Shown piece by piece: positions 17,448 through 25,838 of a DNA stretch of 37,213 bases. The stretch covers positions 1 to 37,213 of the forward strand of contig JACQFH010000164.1 in the NCBI GenBank assembly GCA_016200145.1, in the 5' to 3' direction. The DNA is from Planctomycetia bacterium (GTDB taxonomy: Bacteria > Planctomycetota > Planctomycetia > Planctomycetales > Planctomycetaceae). Position 1 is the first letter of the stretch. Every line of letters begins with the position of its first letter. The position numbers and the translations under genes were made by a program. Below the pieces are notes generated by a model. The model searched no databases. It had not been told where the DNA came from and was given only the letters and a program-made list of their open reading frames with translations.

Positions 17448-17524
17448 GTTTAACCCGGAGCCAGCGGCGACGGCGTTTCGAGCGACATCCGACTCTCGCC
17501 GTCGCCGCAGGCTCCGGGTTAAAC
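17448..17524. repeat. Family C inverted-repeat element between rng and rplU
   Basis: Arms of 28 nt at 17448-17475 and 17497-17524 (GTTTAACCCGGAGCC at each outer end) are inverted copies with one mismatch around a 21-nt centre. It could form a very stable stem in the rng-rplU transcript and so act as terminator or processing site. Confidence 0.85.
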
Positions 17525-17596
17525 AAGGCCCCAGGCGGATCACCAGAAAACGGCCTCGGGCCGGCCTGGTCACCGGGAACGCACCATAGTAGCGGG

Positions 17597-19210
17597 TCAG
17601 CGGGATGATTTCGAGTGTTCCGGGGGGGCGAATTTCAATTCGGTGCCCCCGGCATCGAAACAGCGGATTTGCAGGTGTTCCGGCCCGAATTCCGCCCGCG
17701 ACATTATGTGGATCGACACCCCGTTGTCTTCCTCGAAGCAGATCAGGTCTTTCCGCTTGCGATTGTTGAGATAGGTCGCCACCCGGTCGTGGACCTCGAC
17801 GGTGATTTTCGAGACGTTCTCGCGGTGCACCGAATTGAGCAGCAGCCGAACGACTTCGATCGCCACGCTCTCGGCCGTCTTGACCAGGGCCGTTCCCCGG
17901 CAGCAGGGGCAGTCTTCGTACACGCTGCGCCGCAGCGACGGTCGGATCCGCTGGCGGGTCATTTCGATCAGTCCGAACGGACTGATCCGCAGAATTTTCG
18001 AACGGGCGCGGTCGCGGCGCATGGCGTCGCGCAGGGCCCGCTCGACGCCGCGGCGGTGCCGGTCTTCGCGCATGTCAATGAAGTCGTTGACGATCACGCC
18101 CCCCAGGTCGCGCAGTCGAATCTGCCGGCAGATTTCGGCGGCAGCACGCAGGTTCATCTGGTAAGCCGTTTCTTCGGCGTCGTTGTCGGCCCGGAAATTC
18201 CCGCTGTTGACGTCGATGGCCACCATCGCCTCGGTCTGGTCGATGACCAGCGACCCGCCCCCCACAAGCGGCACGTGGCGCTGCTGGATGCGGGTGATTT
18301 CGTCTTCGATGCGGTACTTGTGAAAGATCGGCTCTTTGCCCTCGTAGAGTTGCATCCGGTCGGCATGCTTGGGGAGCACCACCTTCAGGAATTCGCGGGC
18401 CCGCTCGAATGTTTCGGGCTCGTCGATCCAGATCGTTTCGATCTCCGCGTTGTAGATGTCGCGAATGGTACGGATCACCATATCGCTTTCCTGGTAGATG
18501 TCGACCGGCGCGCGGGTTTTCTTGATCCGCCGCACGATCACGTTCCACAAGCGCAGCAGGTAATTGAGGTCGCGTTTCAGGTCGATCTGCGAGCGCTCGA
18601 TCCCGGCGGTGCGGATGATAAAACCCAGGCCCTGCGGCGGGTTGAGCTGTTCGAGCGTCGTGCGCAACTGGCGGCGAATGCCCTCGTCGACGATCTTGCG
18701 GCTGACCCCCACGCGCTGCAGGCCGGGCATCAGTACGAGATACCGGCCGGGAATGCTGATGTAAGTCGACAGGGTCGGGCCCTTGGTGCCGATCCCTTCC
18801 TTGATGACCTGCACCAGGACTTCGCTGCCGCGCTTGAAAATCTCCTGAATGGGGGGCTTGTTGCGGACCGAGCGCTCGTTGAAGCGCTTTTTGCCGCGCT
18901 GCGGCCGCTCTTCTTCTTCGTCGTCGTCGTCGGGGCGGGCGGGGACCGAGCCGCCCGGGCCGGTCAGGTGCTTGTAGTACTGGTATTCGACGTCGCTGAC
19001 GTGCAGAAACCCGTTGCGGCCCACGCCGAAATCGACAAACGCCGCCTGGATGCTGGGCTCGATGTTGACGACCCGGCCCTTATAGATGTTCCCCACGAAG
19101 TTTTCGAGACTGTTCCGTTCGATGTACAGCTCTTCGAGCACTCCGTTCTCGACGATTGCAATGCGGCTCTCTTCGGTTTGGAGCGCATTGACCAGCATTT
19201 CCTTCTTCAT
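17597..19210 (-). CDS. rng: Ribonuclease E/G family endoribonuclease
   Basis: Single-strand-specific endonuclease for rRNA maturation and mRNA decay. Counted from ATG 19210 (537 aa), it has an S1-type RNA-binding domain (about 36-150) that is split by an acidic loop, DDDDEEEE, near 94-101. The catalytic core has D333 in AIDVNSGNF and D376 in NDFIDM, which bind the catalytic metal. The zinc-link motif CPCC is at 434-437. The long non-catalytic scaffold tail of E. coli RNase E is absent, so it is closer to RNase G. The frame stays open to 19411, but homology starts at MKKEMLVNALQTEESRIA. It sits between ptsI and rplU on the same strand. Confidence 0.93.
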   Translation of the reverse strand: MKKEMLVNALQTEESRIAIVENGVLEELYIERNSLENFVGNIYKGRVVNIEPSIQAAFVDFGVGRNGFLHVSDVEYQYYKHLTGPGGSVPARPDDDDEEEERPQRGKKRFNERSVRNKPPIQEIFKRGSEVLVQVIKEGIGTKGPTLSTYISIPGRYLVLMPGLQRVGVSRKIVDEGIRRQLRTTLEQLNPPQGLGFIIRTAGIERSQIDLKRDLNYLLRLWNVIVRRIKKTRAPVDIYQESDMVIRTIRDIYNAEIETIWIDEPETFERAREFLKVVLPKHADRMQLYEGKEPIFHKYRIEDEITRIQQRHVPLVGGGSLVIDQTEAMVAIDVNSGNFRADNDAEETAYQMNLRAAAEICRQIRLRDLGGVIVNDFIDMREDRHRRGVERALRDAMRRDRARSKILRISPFGLIEMTRQRIRPSLRRSVYEDCPCCRGTALVKTAESVAIEVVRLLLNSVHRENVSKITVEVHDRVATYLNNRKRKDLICFEEDNGVSIHIMSRAEFGPEHLQIRCFDAGGTELKFAPPEHSKSSR

Positions 19211-19711
19211 TGGTTGCCCTTCGTCGGCAAAGACGAACGGTGCGTTTTCTCGGGCCCGCGGCCCCCTCCGGCGGCGCGAAGCCTGCCGGCGGTGTTGCGT
19301 CGCCCCGGCCATTGCGGCCGGTTTGTCCCCACGCCGGGCCTGCGACGCCGGCCGAATTCGATCGGCTGGCCGTGCGCGGGATCGTCCCGGGCGTCCGTGG
19401 GAAGCGTGCATCCGAGAAATGATCGGCGGTGGGGCTCCAGGCGCTGGTTCGGCACGGCTCCGGGAACGTCAGTTCCCACCGGAGTCCGCGACTTTCCGAA
19501 GCAGGCGCCAGAGCGGGAAACGCCGCCGAGACGCACTCTGTTTGCACCAGAATTGGTTGCGTGCCGCGCGGCGCTGCCGTGGCGCCGCTGGCTGTTTTGC
19601 GGGTCTGCAGGTCTCGATCGTTTATGGTCAGACCGGGCATCCTGTTTCCCATGAACAACGATTTGCTCAAGATCCAAAACTGCGCCCGCGGCATCTCACC
19701 ATGCCGCCGGG
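19211..19711 (-). other. 500-nt region between ptsI and rng without a supported gene
   Basis: Several short open frames cross it but none resembles a protein family. It contains a small GGGAACGTCAGTTCCC hairpin (about 19462-19477). If rng is cotranscribed with ptsI this is a long spacer; otherwise it is a promoter plus long 5' leader for rng. Confidence 0.5.
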
Positions 19712-21463
19712 CTATTCGACCAAATCCGGCGAAAGCTTCTTGAGCTCTCCCCGGAGATAGTTTTCCACGTCGCGCGCCACGTCGAGCGTCCTGGCGCGGG
19801 CCAGAATCTCGCGGGCTTGTACCACGGTCAGGTTGCGCACGGCCTGTTTGACCTCCAGGATCGATTGCGGCGTGACGCTCAATTCCCGCAATCCCATGCC
19901 CACCAGGAGGGGGATGTAAATCGGGTCGGAGCTCATCTGACCGCACACCGAAACCGGCCGATTGTGCTTTTCGGCCGCCCGCACCACGTTTTCGATCATA
20001 CGCAGGATCGACGGGTCGGCCGAGCTGTACAGGTTGGCCACCGCCGGGTTCGCACGATCCACAGCTAATGTATACTGAATCAGGTCGTTTGTTCCAATGG
20101 AGAAAAAGTCGACTTCGCGCGCAAACTCGTCGGCCATGATCGCCGCTGAAGGGACTTCGACCATCATTCCGACCTGGATTTTCGGATTGAACATGACCTT
20201 CTGGTCGTCCAGGTCTTCGATCACGTCCCCCAGGATCATCTTGGCCTGCCGCAGCTCCAGCAGCGTCGAAACCAGCGGAAACATGATCCGCACGTCCCCC
20301 AGGGTCGCGGCCCGCAGAATGGCCCGGAGCTGCGTCTTGAACAACGGCAGATTGTGCAGCGTCAACCGCAGCGACCGCAGCCCCAGCGTCGGATTCGGGG
20401 TGCCGTCGATGATTTCCTGCATCGAGGTCGGAAATTTCTCGGCCCCCAGGTCGAGCGTGCGGATCACCACCGGTCCGTGTGGAAACGCTTTAACGACTCG
20501 CGCGTACGCCTCGTATTGCACCTCTTCGGTCGGCTCCTGGTCGGTTTCGAGGTACAGGAACTCCGTCCGGTACAGGCCAATTCCCTCGGCCCCGCGCTCG
20601 ACACAGTGCTCGACTTCGTGGGGAAACTCGATGTTTCCGTAAATGTGGATCGGCACGCCGTCTTTGGTCTCGGAAGGCAGCGGACTCAATAGATTGAGTC
20701 GCACCGAGGCCGTCTTCCGTTTCTGCTCCGACTCGCGGTAGCTGCCCAGGGTCTCTTCATCCGGATCGACGATGACGGTTCCCTGATCGCCGTCGATGAT
20801 GACCGTTTCGGCGCCGGAAATCTCCGACAAAAACGACCCCACCCCCACGACGGCGGGCAATTCCAGGGCCCCGGCGAGAATCGCCGTGTGGCTGCTCTTG
20901 CCTCCCACTTCGGTGGCAAAGCCAAGCACGAATTTCTTGTCGAGGTTGGCCGTTTCGCTGGGAGTCAGGTTATGGGCCAGCACCACCACGGGAGAGGTCA
21001 ACTGCGCCAGCTCTTCACGGCGCTCTCCCAAAAGGTGCCGCAGCAGGCGCTTTTCCAGGTCGAACAGGTCGTGGGCCCGCTCGGCGAAATACCGGTCTCC
21101 CAGATCTTGCAGCGTCTTGGCGTGCTTGCGCAGCACGCGGCTCGAGGCGAACTCGGCCGAGTGCGATTTCTGCCGGACCAGATCTTCGATTTCCTTGATC
21201 AGCTTGGGGTCCTGCACAAGCTGGCGGTGGGCGGCGAAGATCGCGCCGTACTGCTGCCCGAGCCGCGCGGCGGCCAGTTCCTCGTGGCCGGAAATCTCTG
21301 AAACGGCCGCCTGCAGCGCTGCCTGAAAACGGGCCCACTCGCTTTCGATCGCGTCGGCCCGCACGAATCGCTGCGGAATGCGGTAATCTTCGGAACCCAG
21401 CAACAGCGCCGGGCCGATGGCCACTCCGGGAGCTACGGCGATTCCTCGTCTGACTTCCATCAA
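19712..21463 (-). CDS. ptsI: Phosphoenolpyruvate-protein phosphotransferase (PTS enzyme I)
   Basis: Cytoplasmic enzyme that takes phosphate from phosphoenolpyruvate and passes it to HPr. The phosphorylated histidine is H192 in [19 protein letters not shown]. The PEP-binding barrel shows [36 protein letters not shown] and the terminal [11 protein letters not shown] with the conserved Cys. At 583 aa it is a plain EI without a GAF (PtsP) domain. It follows ptsH by 24 nt. No EIIB or EIIC permease genes are nearby, so it probably feeds a regulatory branch. Confidence 0.96.
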   Translation of the reverse strand: MMEVRRGIAVAPGVAIGPALLLGSEDYRIPQRFVRADAIESEWARFQAALQAAVSEISGHEELAAARLGQQYGAIFAAHRQLVQDPKLIKEIEDLVRQKSHSAEFASSRVLRKHAKTLQDLGDRYFAERAHDLFDLEKRLLRHLLGERREELAQLTSPVVVLAHNLTPSETANLDKKFVLGFATEVGGKSSHTAILAGALELPAVVGVGSFLSEISGAETVIIDGDQGTVIVDPDEETLGSYRESEQKRKTASVRLNLLSPLPSETKDGVPIHIYGNIEFPHEVEHCVERGAEGIGLYRTEFLYLETDQEPTEEVQYEAYARVVKAFPHGPVVIRTLDLGAEKFPTSMQEIIDGTPNPTLGLRSLRLTLHNLPLFKTQLRAILRAATLGDVRIMFPLVSTLLELRQAKMILGDVIEDLDDQKVMFNPKIQVGMMVEVPSAAIMADEFAREVDFFSIGTNDLIQYTLAVDRANPAVANLYSSADPSILRMIENVVRAAEKHNRPVSVCGQMSSDPIYIPLLVGMGLRELSVTPQSILEVKQAVRNLTVVQAREILARARTLDVARDVENYLRGELKKLSPDLVE

Positions 21464-21487
21464 GGCTCCGTCGGCCGGGCTCGCCCG

Positions 21488-21778
21488 TTATTCCGGCCGG
21501 TCGCTGGCGAAATCTCGTTCGAACAGCGCGGCGATCGCTTCCACGGCCTGTGCGGCATCGTCTCCGCGTCCTTCCAGTAGCAGCGAGGCGCCCTGCTCGG
21601 CAGCCAGACTCATCAGATCGAGAATGCTTTTGCCGTCGACCGTACGGTCACCCTTACGAATTGCCAGCTCACAACTGAATTTCTGCGCCACCTTCACAAT
21701 CTGCGACACAGGACGGATGTGCAAGCCGTTTTCCAGCTTCACGATCACTTCTCGGGTGCATGTCGGGTTCGAATTCAT
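21488..21778 (-). CDS. ptsH: HPr family phosphocarrier protein
   Basis: Small phosphocarrier (96 aa) between EI and IIA proteins. The active-site region reads NGLHIRPVS with phospho-His H20; Ala of the common GLHARP is replaced by Ile. S51 in DGKSILDLMSL corresponds to the regulatory serine of HPr. No HPr kinase gene is visible. It is 24 nt upstream of ptsI, so coupled expression is likely. A 102-nt gap from ptsN contains 10-nt inverted repeats (TGGTTGAACT at 21803 and AGTTCAACCA at 21878). Confidence 0.93.
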   Translation of the reverse strand: MNSNPTCTREVIVKLENGLHIRPVSQIVKVAQKFSCELAIRKGDRTVDGKSILDLMSLAAEQGASLLLEGRGDDAAQAVEAIAALFERDFASDRPE

Positions 21779-21880
21779 AGTGACAACGCACTGCGAGACG
21801 AATGGTTGAACTCGGTCGAATGCCAGCCGGCCCGCTTCGCGCCGAGGCGCTGGTGATCCGGCAGGGCTTGGCGACGCAGT

Positions 21881-22354
21881 TCAACCAAGTTGGTTATTGT
21901 CGGCTTCCTCCAACAGCTCGATGACGGCTTGCGGGGTCTGCGCCTGCTTCAGAAAATTACAGAAGTTGTCGTTCCGCAGATGGCGGGAAATGTTCTCGAG
22001 GGCCCGCAGGTGGTCGCCGGGACGGTCGGGCGGCGAAACCAGCAGGAACAGGATCTGCACCTTGTCTCCGTCCAGGCTGGCGAATTCCACTCCCGTTCGC
22101 GAAAGGGCGATCGTCGCCACGAGCTTGTCGACCGACGGGTGCTTGGTGTGCGGCACGGCCACCCCCTTGCCGATCCCCGTCGATCCCAGTTCTTCGCGCT
22201 TCAAGATGGCCGCGATGATGCCTTCCTGGTCCAGCGGCTTGATGCTTCCGACGGCGGCCAGGCTTTCGACCATTCCGCGGATGGCAGCGTCTTTGGTGGC
22301 GCCCTTCAAATCGGTCAAGATCGACTGGCGCACCACGAAGTCCGACAACTTCAT
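21881..22354 (-). CDS. ptsN: PTS IIA component, nitrogen-regulatory type (PtsN-like)
   Basis: Soluble EIIA of the fructose/nitrogen family, which receives phosphate from HPr. The active histidine is H69 in GVAVPHTKH, and the flanking [14 protein letters not shown] is the family segment. The later [23 protein letters not shown] is also typical. The length of 157 aa equals IIA-Ntr. With no EIIB/EIIC partner close by, a regulatory role (ion transport, stress or carbon/nitrogen balance) is more likely than sugar uptake. It lies 22 nt behind hpf, the same pairing found downstream of rpoN in proteobacteria. Confidence 0.93.
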   Translation of the reverse strand: MKLSDFVVRQSILTDLKGATKDAAIRGMVESLAAVGSIKPLDQEGIIAAILKREELGSTGIGKGVAVPHTKHPSVDKLVATIALSRTGVEFASLDGDKVQILFLLVSPPDRPGDHLRALENISRHLRNDNFCNFLKQAQTPQAVIELLEEADNNQLG

Positions 22355-22376
22355 GAATCACTCCTGTATCTGGCGG

Positions 22377-22703
22377 TCACTCGCCGGCCTCGCCCTTGAC
22401 GGGCAGGTCGCGGCGGTGATCCTGGATTTTCTCTTTGTATTTCCTGATCTGCTGTTCCATTTTGTGAAGCGCGACGTCAAACGTGGGAATGACGTCGTCG
22501 CCGGAATCGTTGGCGACAAAATTGTGCTTGTGTTCGGCATCGACGAGGATTTCGACCCTCACCCCTCCATTCTCGAATGTGGTTGTCACGTTGATGGCCG
22601 TGACCCGCTCAAAATATGTCAGAAGTTTCTCGGATTTCCGTTTGATGTAGTCCTGTTGATTGCCGCTCAACTGACCGTGCTTGCACGTAATGGCCACTTG
22701 CAC
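22377..22703 (-). CDS. hpf: Ribosome hibernation promoting factor, short form
   Basis: Binds the 30S decoding region to silence ribosomes in stationary or starved cells. The 108-residue product begins MQVAITCKHGQLSGNQQDYI (GTG read as Met) and has the family centre INVTTTFENGGVRVEI and a basic helix KMEQQIRKYKEKIQDH. The start is GTG 22703, fixed by an AAGGAG Shine-Dalgarno 9 nt upstream; the longer open frame to 23033 is not supported. It lacks the C-terminal dimerisation domain of long HPF, so it is the short class. It heads the hpf-ptsN-ptsH-ptsI cluster. Confidence 0.92.
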   Translation of the reverse strand: MQVAITCKHGQLSGNQQDYIKRKSEKLLTYFERVTAINVTTTFENGGVRVEILVDAEHKHNFVANDSGDDVIPTFDVALHKMEQQIRKYKEKIQDHRRDLPVKGEAGE

Positions 22704-22998
22704 GACGAAACGCTCCTTCTGAATGCGGGCCCGCGGGCGGACGATCATCCTCCCGCGGGGCGAAATGCGGATTCTCTCCTCAATGTCCCCCAGTTTAGCT
22801 TGCGCGCACCGGCATTGCCAGCCTTGCCAATCGGGCCGTGTACGGCCAGAACGCCCGTTTTGCCGGGCTGCCAAGAGCGTTCGTTGAACCGCAATCCGGG
22901 CACCGCCGCGGATAGTGGTGGTCGGAGCGCGTCGCGAGCGCCAACCGACGCGCCGTCGTGTTTTGACTGGTGTCCGACGACCCCGATCAAAGGCCTGG

Positions 22999-23376
22999 CT
23001 ACTCGTCCTGAGGATCCGAGAGACTTTCTGCATCGGCAGCCGACGCCGCTCGGGACGACACCGGCAGCGGCTGGCTCTTCGGCCGCTCCTTCGGGAGCAT
23101 CGGCAACAGACGCGACAGCGCCGTCGCCGGTTTCGCCGGGTCTTCGGGGGCTGGATCGGTCAGGCTCGCGGTCTGAACGTTGCGCGTTTTCGTCCCTGTG
23201 GTCGGGGCGGCGTCTTCGGCTTCAAGCGGTGGCTCAGACTGCCGCGGGACCGGGTTCAGGCCGAACGTGCGAGATGGCCCACCGCCGACCGAGTCGCGCG
23301 AAAACGTCTGGCAGCCTCCGCACAGCACTGCCGCGAGCAGCCCGGCCCCCAGCAGCATCCAGCGACTGTTTCGCAT
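22999..23376 (-). CDS. Putative small lipoprotein, unknown function
   Basis: I do not recognise a family. From ATG 23376 the 125-residue product has a basic start (MRNSRW), a hydrophobic stretch and a lipobox-like LLAAVLCGGCQTF with Cys at about residue 22, which suggests signal peptidase II processing. The rest is a low-complexity Pro/Ala/Ser-rich tail without secondary-structure signals. The open frame extends to 23460, but the part before the signal sequence has no merit. It lies 296 nt upstream of hpf on the same strand, and is divergent from the pilin-like gene. Confidence 0.55.
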   Translation of the reverse strand: MRNSRWMLLGAGLLAAVLCGGCQTFSRDSVGGGPSRTFGLNPVPRQSEPPLEAEDAAPTTGTKTRNVQTASLTDPAPEDPAKPATALSRLLPMLPKERPKSQPLPVSSRAASAADAESLSDPQDE

Positions 23377-23486
23377 CTGCGTTAGCCCATTGTCCGAATG
23401 TTCTGATCCAGAACCGCCGCTTACCAGCCTCGAATCGCTGCGGACTCTTATCACTTTCATGAATCCGGGAAAAGGCCGTTTTCCAT

Positions 23487-23502
23487 GTTGCCGATCGGCA
23501 AC
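23487..23502. promoter_or_regulatory. 16-bp perfect palindrome GTTGCCGATCGGCAAC
   Basis: Perfect dyad in the divergent intergenic region and a plausible binding site for a dimeric regulator. No regulator gene is adjacent. Confidence 0.45.
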
Positions 23503-23743
23503 GCTGTTGCGAGACGGTTGATGCTTCGCCCGTAAGTCATTGTGCCGCAGCGCTTTCGGCAGCGAGAACTGGAGACAGCAGCAGCCGCGTGTTGCCGACG
23601 GGCATCATCATGTCGCGGGCCGGTTGATCGCATCCCGGCGCGAATCCCGAGACTCTCAATTCTCCTCAATGTTCAACCGGATTTGCACTTGCGCTCGTCC
23701 GGCGGGGGCGCCGAGCCAAGAATTCTTATCAATCTGTTCAGAC

Positions 23744-23759
23744 TGGCATTCGCGTTGCT
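23744..23759 (+). promoter_or_regulatory. Candidate sigma-54 promoter for the first pilin-like gene
   Basis: TGGCATTCGCGTTGCT has GG and GC with the 12-base first-G-to-first-G spacing of -24/-12 promoters (consensus TGGCACG-N4-TTGCW). Two of the less conserved bases differ. It is about 62 nt before ATG 23821. Confidence 0.4.
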
Positions 23760-23820
23760 TTTCACCCTTGTCGTGATCGTCAAACTGCCCCACTCCCCAG
23801 ATCGACAGGAACGAAACATC

Positions 23821-24147
23821 ATGAAAAACCTCTGCACGCGATTCTACAACGACGAAGCCGGTTTCGTGGTCTCGGCCGAACTGATCCTCGTCTCGACAAT
23901 CACCGTCCTGGCCCTGGTGTGTGGATTGAGCGAAGTCGCCTATGGAATCAACGGCGAGCTGGAAGACGTGGGCGCCGCGTTCGGCAGCCTGAACCAGTCG
24001 TTCTGCTTCAGCGGGTTTTCGACCTGCGGCTGCAAGAACAACAAATCTTCGGGAAGCTGCTTCACCGACCACACCGATCTGTGTGACGGGCAGAACGACA
24101 TCCAGAGCATGGCTCCCACCGGCGAACAGGGCGGCAATAACTGGTAG
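23821..24147 (+). CDS. Pilin-like (Flp/TadE-type) small protein, tandem copy 1
   Basis: The 108-residue product has a short charged leader (NDEAG) followed by a hydrophobic helix, FVVSAELILVSTITVLALV, with a Glu near its start, the layout of Flp or type IV prepilins cut after Gly. After the helix comes GINGELEDVGAAFGSLNQSF and then a Cys-rich part with CFSGFSTCGCKNNK and DLCD. Proteins of this kind are common and numerous in planctomycetes, often wrongly named. I infer a surface or pseudopilus subunit; assembly genes are not in the window. An AGGA Shine-Dalgarno is present 11 nt before ATG. The upstream open frame to 23542 is not real. It is followed by family F repeats and paralogue 2. Confidence 0.75.
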   Translation: MKNLCTRFYNDEAGFVVSAELILVSTITVLALVCGLSEVAYGINGELEDVGAAFGSLNQSFCFSGFSTCGCKNNKSSGSCFTDHTDLCDGQNDIQSMAPTGEQGGNNW

Positions 24148-24159
24148 CCCTGCGATGCG

Positions 24160-24218
24160 GCGGAATTCTCACGAATTCCTCTACACGCGGGAAGTAGCGG
24201 AATTCGTGAGAATTCCGC
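24160..24218. repeat. Family F inverted-repeat pair between the two pilin-like genes
   Basis: GCGGAATTCTCACGAATTCC (24160-24179) and its exact reverse complement (24199-24218) face each other. Each 20-nt arm is itself a small hairpin (GGAATTC, loop TCAC or GTGA). It is the same family as 10046-10065. Confidence 0.85.
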
Positions 24219-24335
24219 CCAAGCCAACCTGAACTCACGTGATGCGAACGACCGTCCAGTCGGTGGGTTTCCTGCCGCCTGACTCAATCAATCACAATTC
24301 TGATTTCACACGATTCTGCAACTGGAGACTCCCGC

Positions 24336-24695
24336 ATGAAGACCCTTTTCAACCGGTTCTGCAATGAGGAGGCAGGCTTCGTTGTCTCGGCCGAGTTGAT
24401 CCTGATCTCGACCGTCACCGTCTTGTCCCTCGTCGTAGGCTTGAGCGAAGTTTCGTACGGCATCAACGGCGAGCTGGAAGACGTGGGCGCGGCCTTCGGC
24501 AGCCTGAACCAGTCGTTCTGCTTCAGCGGATTCTCGACCTGCGGCTGCAAAAACAACAAGGTGGGCGGGAGCTGCTTCGTCGACCACATCGACCTGTGCG
24601 ACAAAGAGCACGACATCTGTCCCACCGGCCCGACCGGCGAGACCGGCAAAGGCAACGAACACGGCGGACACGGCGACAATGGCGGCAACTGGTAG
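24336..24695 (+). CDS. Pilin-like (Flp/TadE-type) small protein, tandem copy 2
   Basis: This is a 119-residue paralogue of the gene at 23821. The stretch from GINGELEDVG through CGCKNNK is identical in the two proteins, and the leader (NEEAG) and helix differ conservatively. The five-Cys pattern is retained, with one more Cys near DIC. The tail diverges to a Gly/His/Asn-rich end with PTGPTGETGKGNEHGGHGD, slightly collagen-like. A GGAG Shine-Dalgarno lies about 10 nt before the ATG. A strong intrinsic terminator follows at 24801-24831, ending the probable two-gene unit. The role is inferred as above. Confidence 0.75.
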   Translation: MKTLFNRFCNEEAGFVVSAELILISTVTVLSLVVGLSEVSYGINGELEDVGAAFGSLNQSFCFSGFSTCGCKNNKVGGSCFVDHIDLCDKEHDICPTGPTGETGKGNEHGGHGDNGGNW

Positions 24696-24800
24696 GCGTG
24701 CGAACTCTCCGCGGCGAATCGGGGAAATCGCCACGGCTTGAGTCGAGAATTACGGCAACACGCGTCTCGTTGGTCCGCGGGGCAGCGGACAAACGACCAA

Positions 24801-24831
24801 ACGGACGGGCTCCCAAGCCCGTCCGTTTTTT
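24801..24831 (+). terminator. Intrinsic terminator after the pilin-like pair
   Basis: ACGGACGGGCT pairs with AGCCCGTCCGT around a 4-nt loop (CCCA), giving an 11-bp GC-rich stem followed by six T. It is the clearest Rho-independent terminator in the window. Confidence 0.9.
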
Positions 24832-24941
24832 CTTGCGCCGACGCCGAGTCCTCCCCCCCCTCGCCATTGCAATCTGGCGAACCAGCACATTTTCCGGCAC
24901 AATAGCCCCTGTCACGCCGCAACGACCCTGCGTTCCAACCC

Positions 24942-25838
24942 ATGCCCGCCACGAAAATCACCCTCGACCTCCAGCGGGCACTGACGCACAACAACGCCGT
25001 CTACTGGGCTGCGTTCTCCCATGACGGCGCACAGATCGCCACCGCCAGCCTCGATAACTCTGTCAAACTCTGGAAAGTCGCCAACGGCGAGCACACGGGC
25101 ACCCTCAAGGGTCACGGCGACGGCGTCGCCTTCGTCGGCTATCTCGCAGACGGGAGAATCGTCTCCGCCAGCCTCGATCGCAGCCTGAAAGTCTGGTCCG
25201 CCGACGGCGTTCTCAAAGCCACCCTGGCCGGGCATCAGGACTATCTGACCTGTGCGGCGGTTGCGCGCGCTGGCACACTGGCCGCGTCCGGCGGCTTCGA
25301 CAAGGCCGTGCGCCTGTGGGATGCCGAATCTGGCGGAAATCGCGGCGTTTTGACCGGCCACGAAGGGGGCGTGCTGTCGGTGGCCGTCTCCCCCGACAGC
25401 AGTCTTGTCGCCTCGGGCGCCAACGACCGAACGATCCGGCTGTGGGACGTCGAAACCAAAGCGTCGCGGCACGTGCTGACCGGCCACAACGCCCACGTCG
25501 AGACGGTCGTCTTCGCCCCGCGGGGCGACCTGCTCGCCTCAGGGGACATGGAAGGGCGAATCCGCCTCTGGAAGCTCGATGGGACCGCGGCCGACAGTTT
25601 CGAAAGCGGCGCGTCGCGGATCCGCTGCCTGGCCTTCTCCCCGGGGGGTGAATGGCTGGCCGGAGGCGATGCCGACGGGGTCGTCCGCATCTGGAACGTC
25701 GCCGACCGCACCGAGCTGGCGCGTACAGCAGCGCACAAGAACACAGTTTACGGCGTGGCCTTCAGCCCGGACGGCAAGTTATTCGCCTCGGCCGGATTCG
25801 ACCGCACCATCCGCCTCTGGAGCCTGACCGTCGTGTGA
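24942..25838 (+). CDS. WD40 repeat protein, seven-blade propeller
   Basis: The 298-residue protein consists almost entirely of seven WD40 repeats. Each ends in a strand such as VKLWKV, LKVWSA, VRLWDA, IRLWDV, IRLWKL, VRIWNV and IRLWSL, with GH dipeptides at repeat starts (for example LKGHGD, LAGHQD, LTGHEG, LTGHNA). It therefore closes a full beta-propeller. There is no signal peptide, so it is probably a cytoplasmic protein-interaction scaffold. The partner is unknown. The 3' end overlaps by 60 nt the end of a small convergent gene. No kinase or protease domain is fused to it, unlike many planctomycete WD40 proteins. Confidence 0.9.
   Translation: MPATKITLDLQRALTHNNAVYWAAFSHDGAQIATASLDNSVKLWKVANGEHTGTLKGHGDGVAFVGYLADGRIVSASLDRSLKVWSADGVLKATLAGHQDYLTCAAVARAGTLAASGGFDKAVRLWDAESGGNRGVLTGHEGGVLSVAVSPDSSLVASGANDRTIRLWDVETKASRHVLTGHNAHVETVVFAPRGDLLASGDMEGRIRLWKLDGTAADSFESGASRIRCLAFSPGGEWLAGGDADGVVRIWNVADRTELARTAAHKNTVYGVAFSPDGKLFASAGFDRTIRLWSLTVV

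Larger units (their letters stand above)
23377..23820. other. Divergent promoter region between the lipoprotein and pilin-like genes
   Basis: No gene is supported here. It holds a 16-bp palindrome (23487-23502) and a sigma-54-like promoter match (23744-23759) reading toward the pilin-like gene. The rest shows nothing further. Confidence 0.5.

Noticed and set aside
17615-19654. 679-codon open frame on the + strand opposite rng
   Set aside because: High-GC antisense frame; rng on the other strand has complete RNase E/G motifs.
19211-19677. Open frame on the - strand between ptsI and rng considered as a gene
   Set aside because: No start signal, no family features, and low-complexity Arg/Pro/Gly composition.
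22745-22990. Small - strand open frame between hpf and the lipoprotein gene
   Set aside because: No recognisable protein features; it lies in the likely hpf promoter region.
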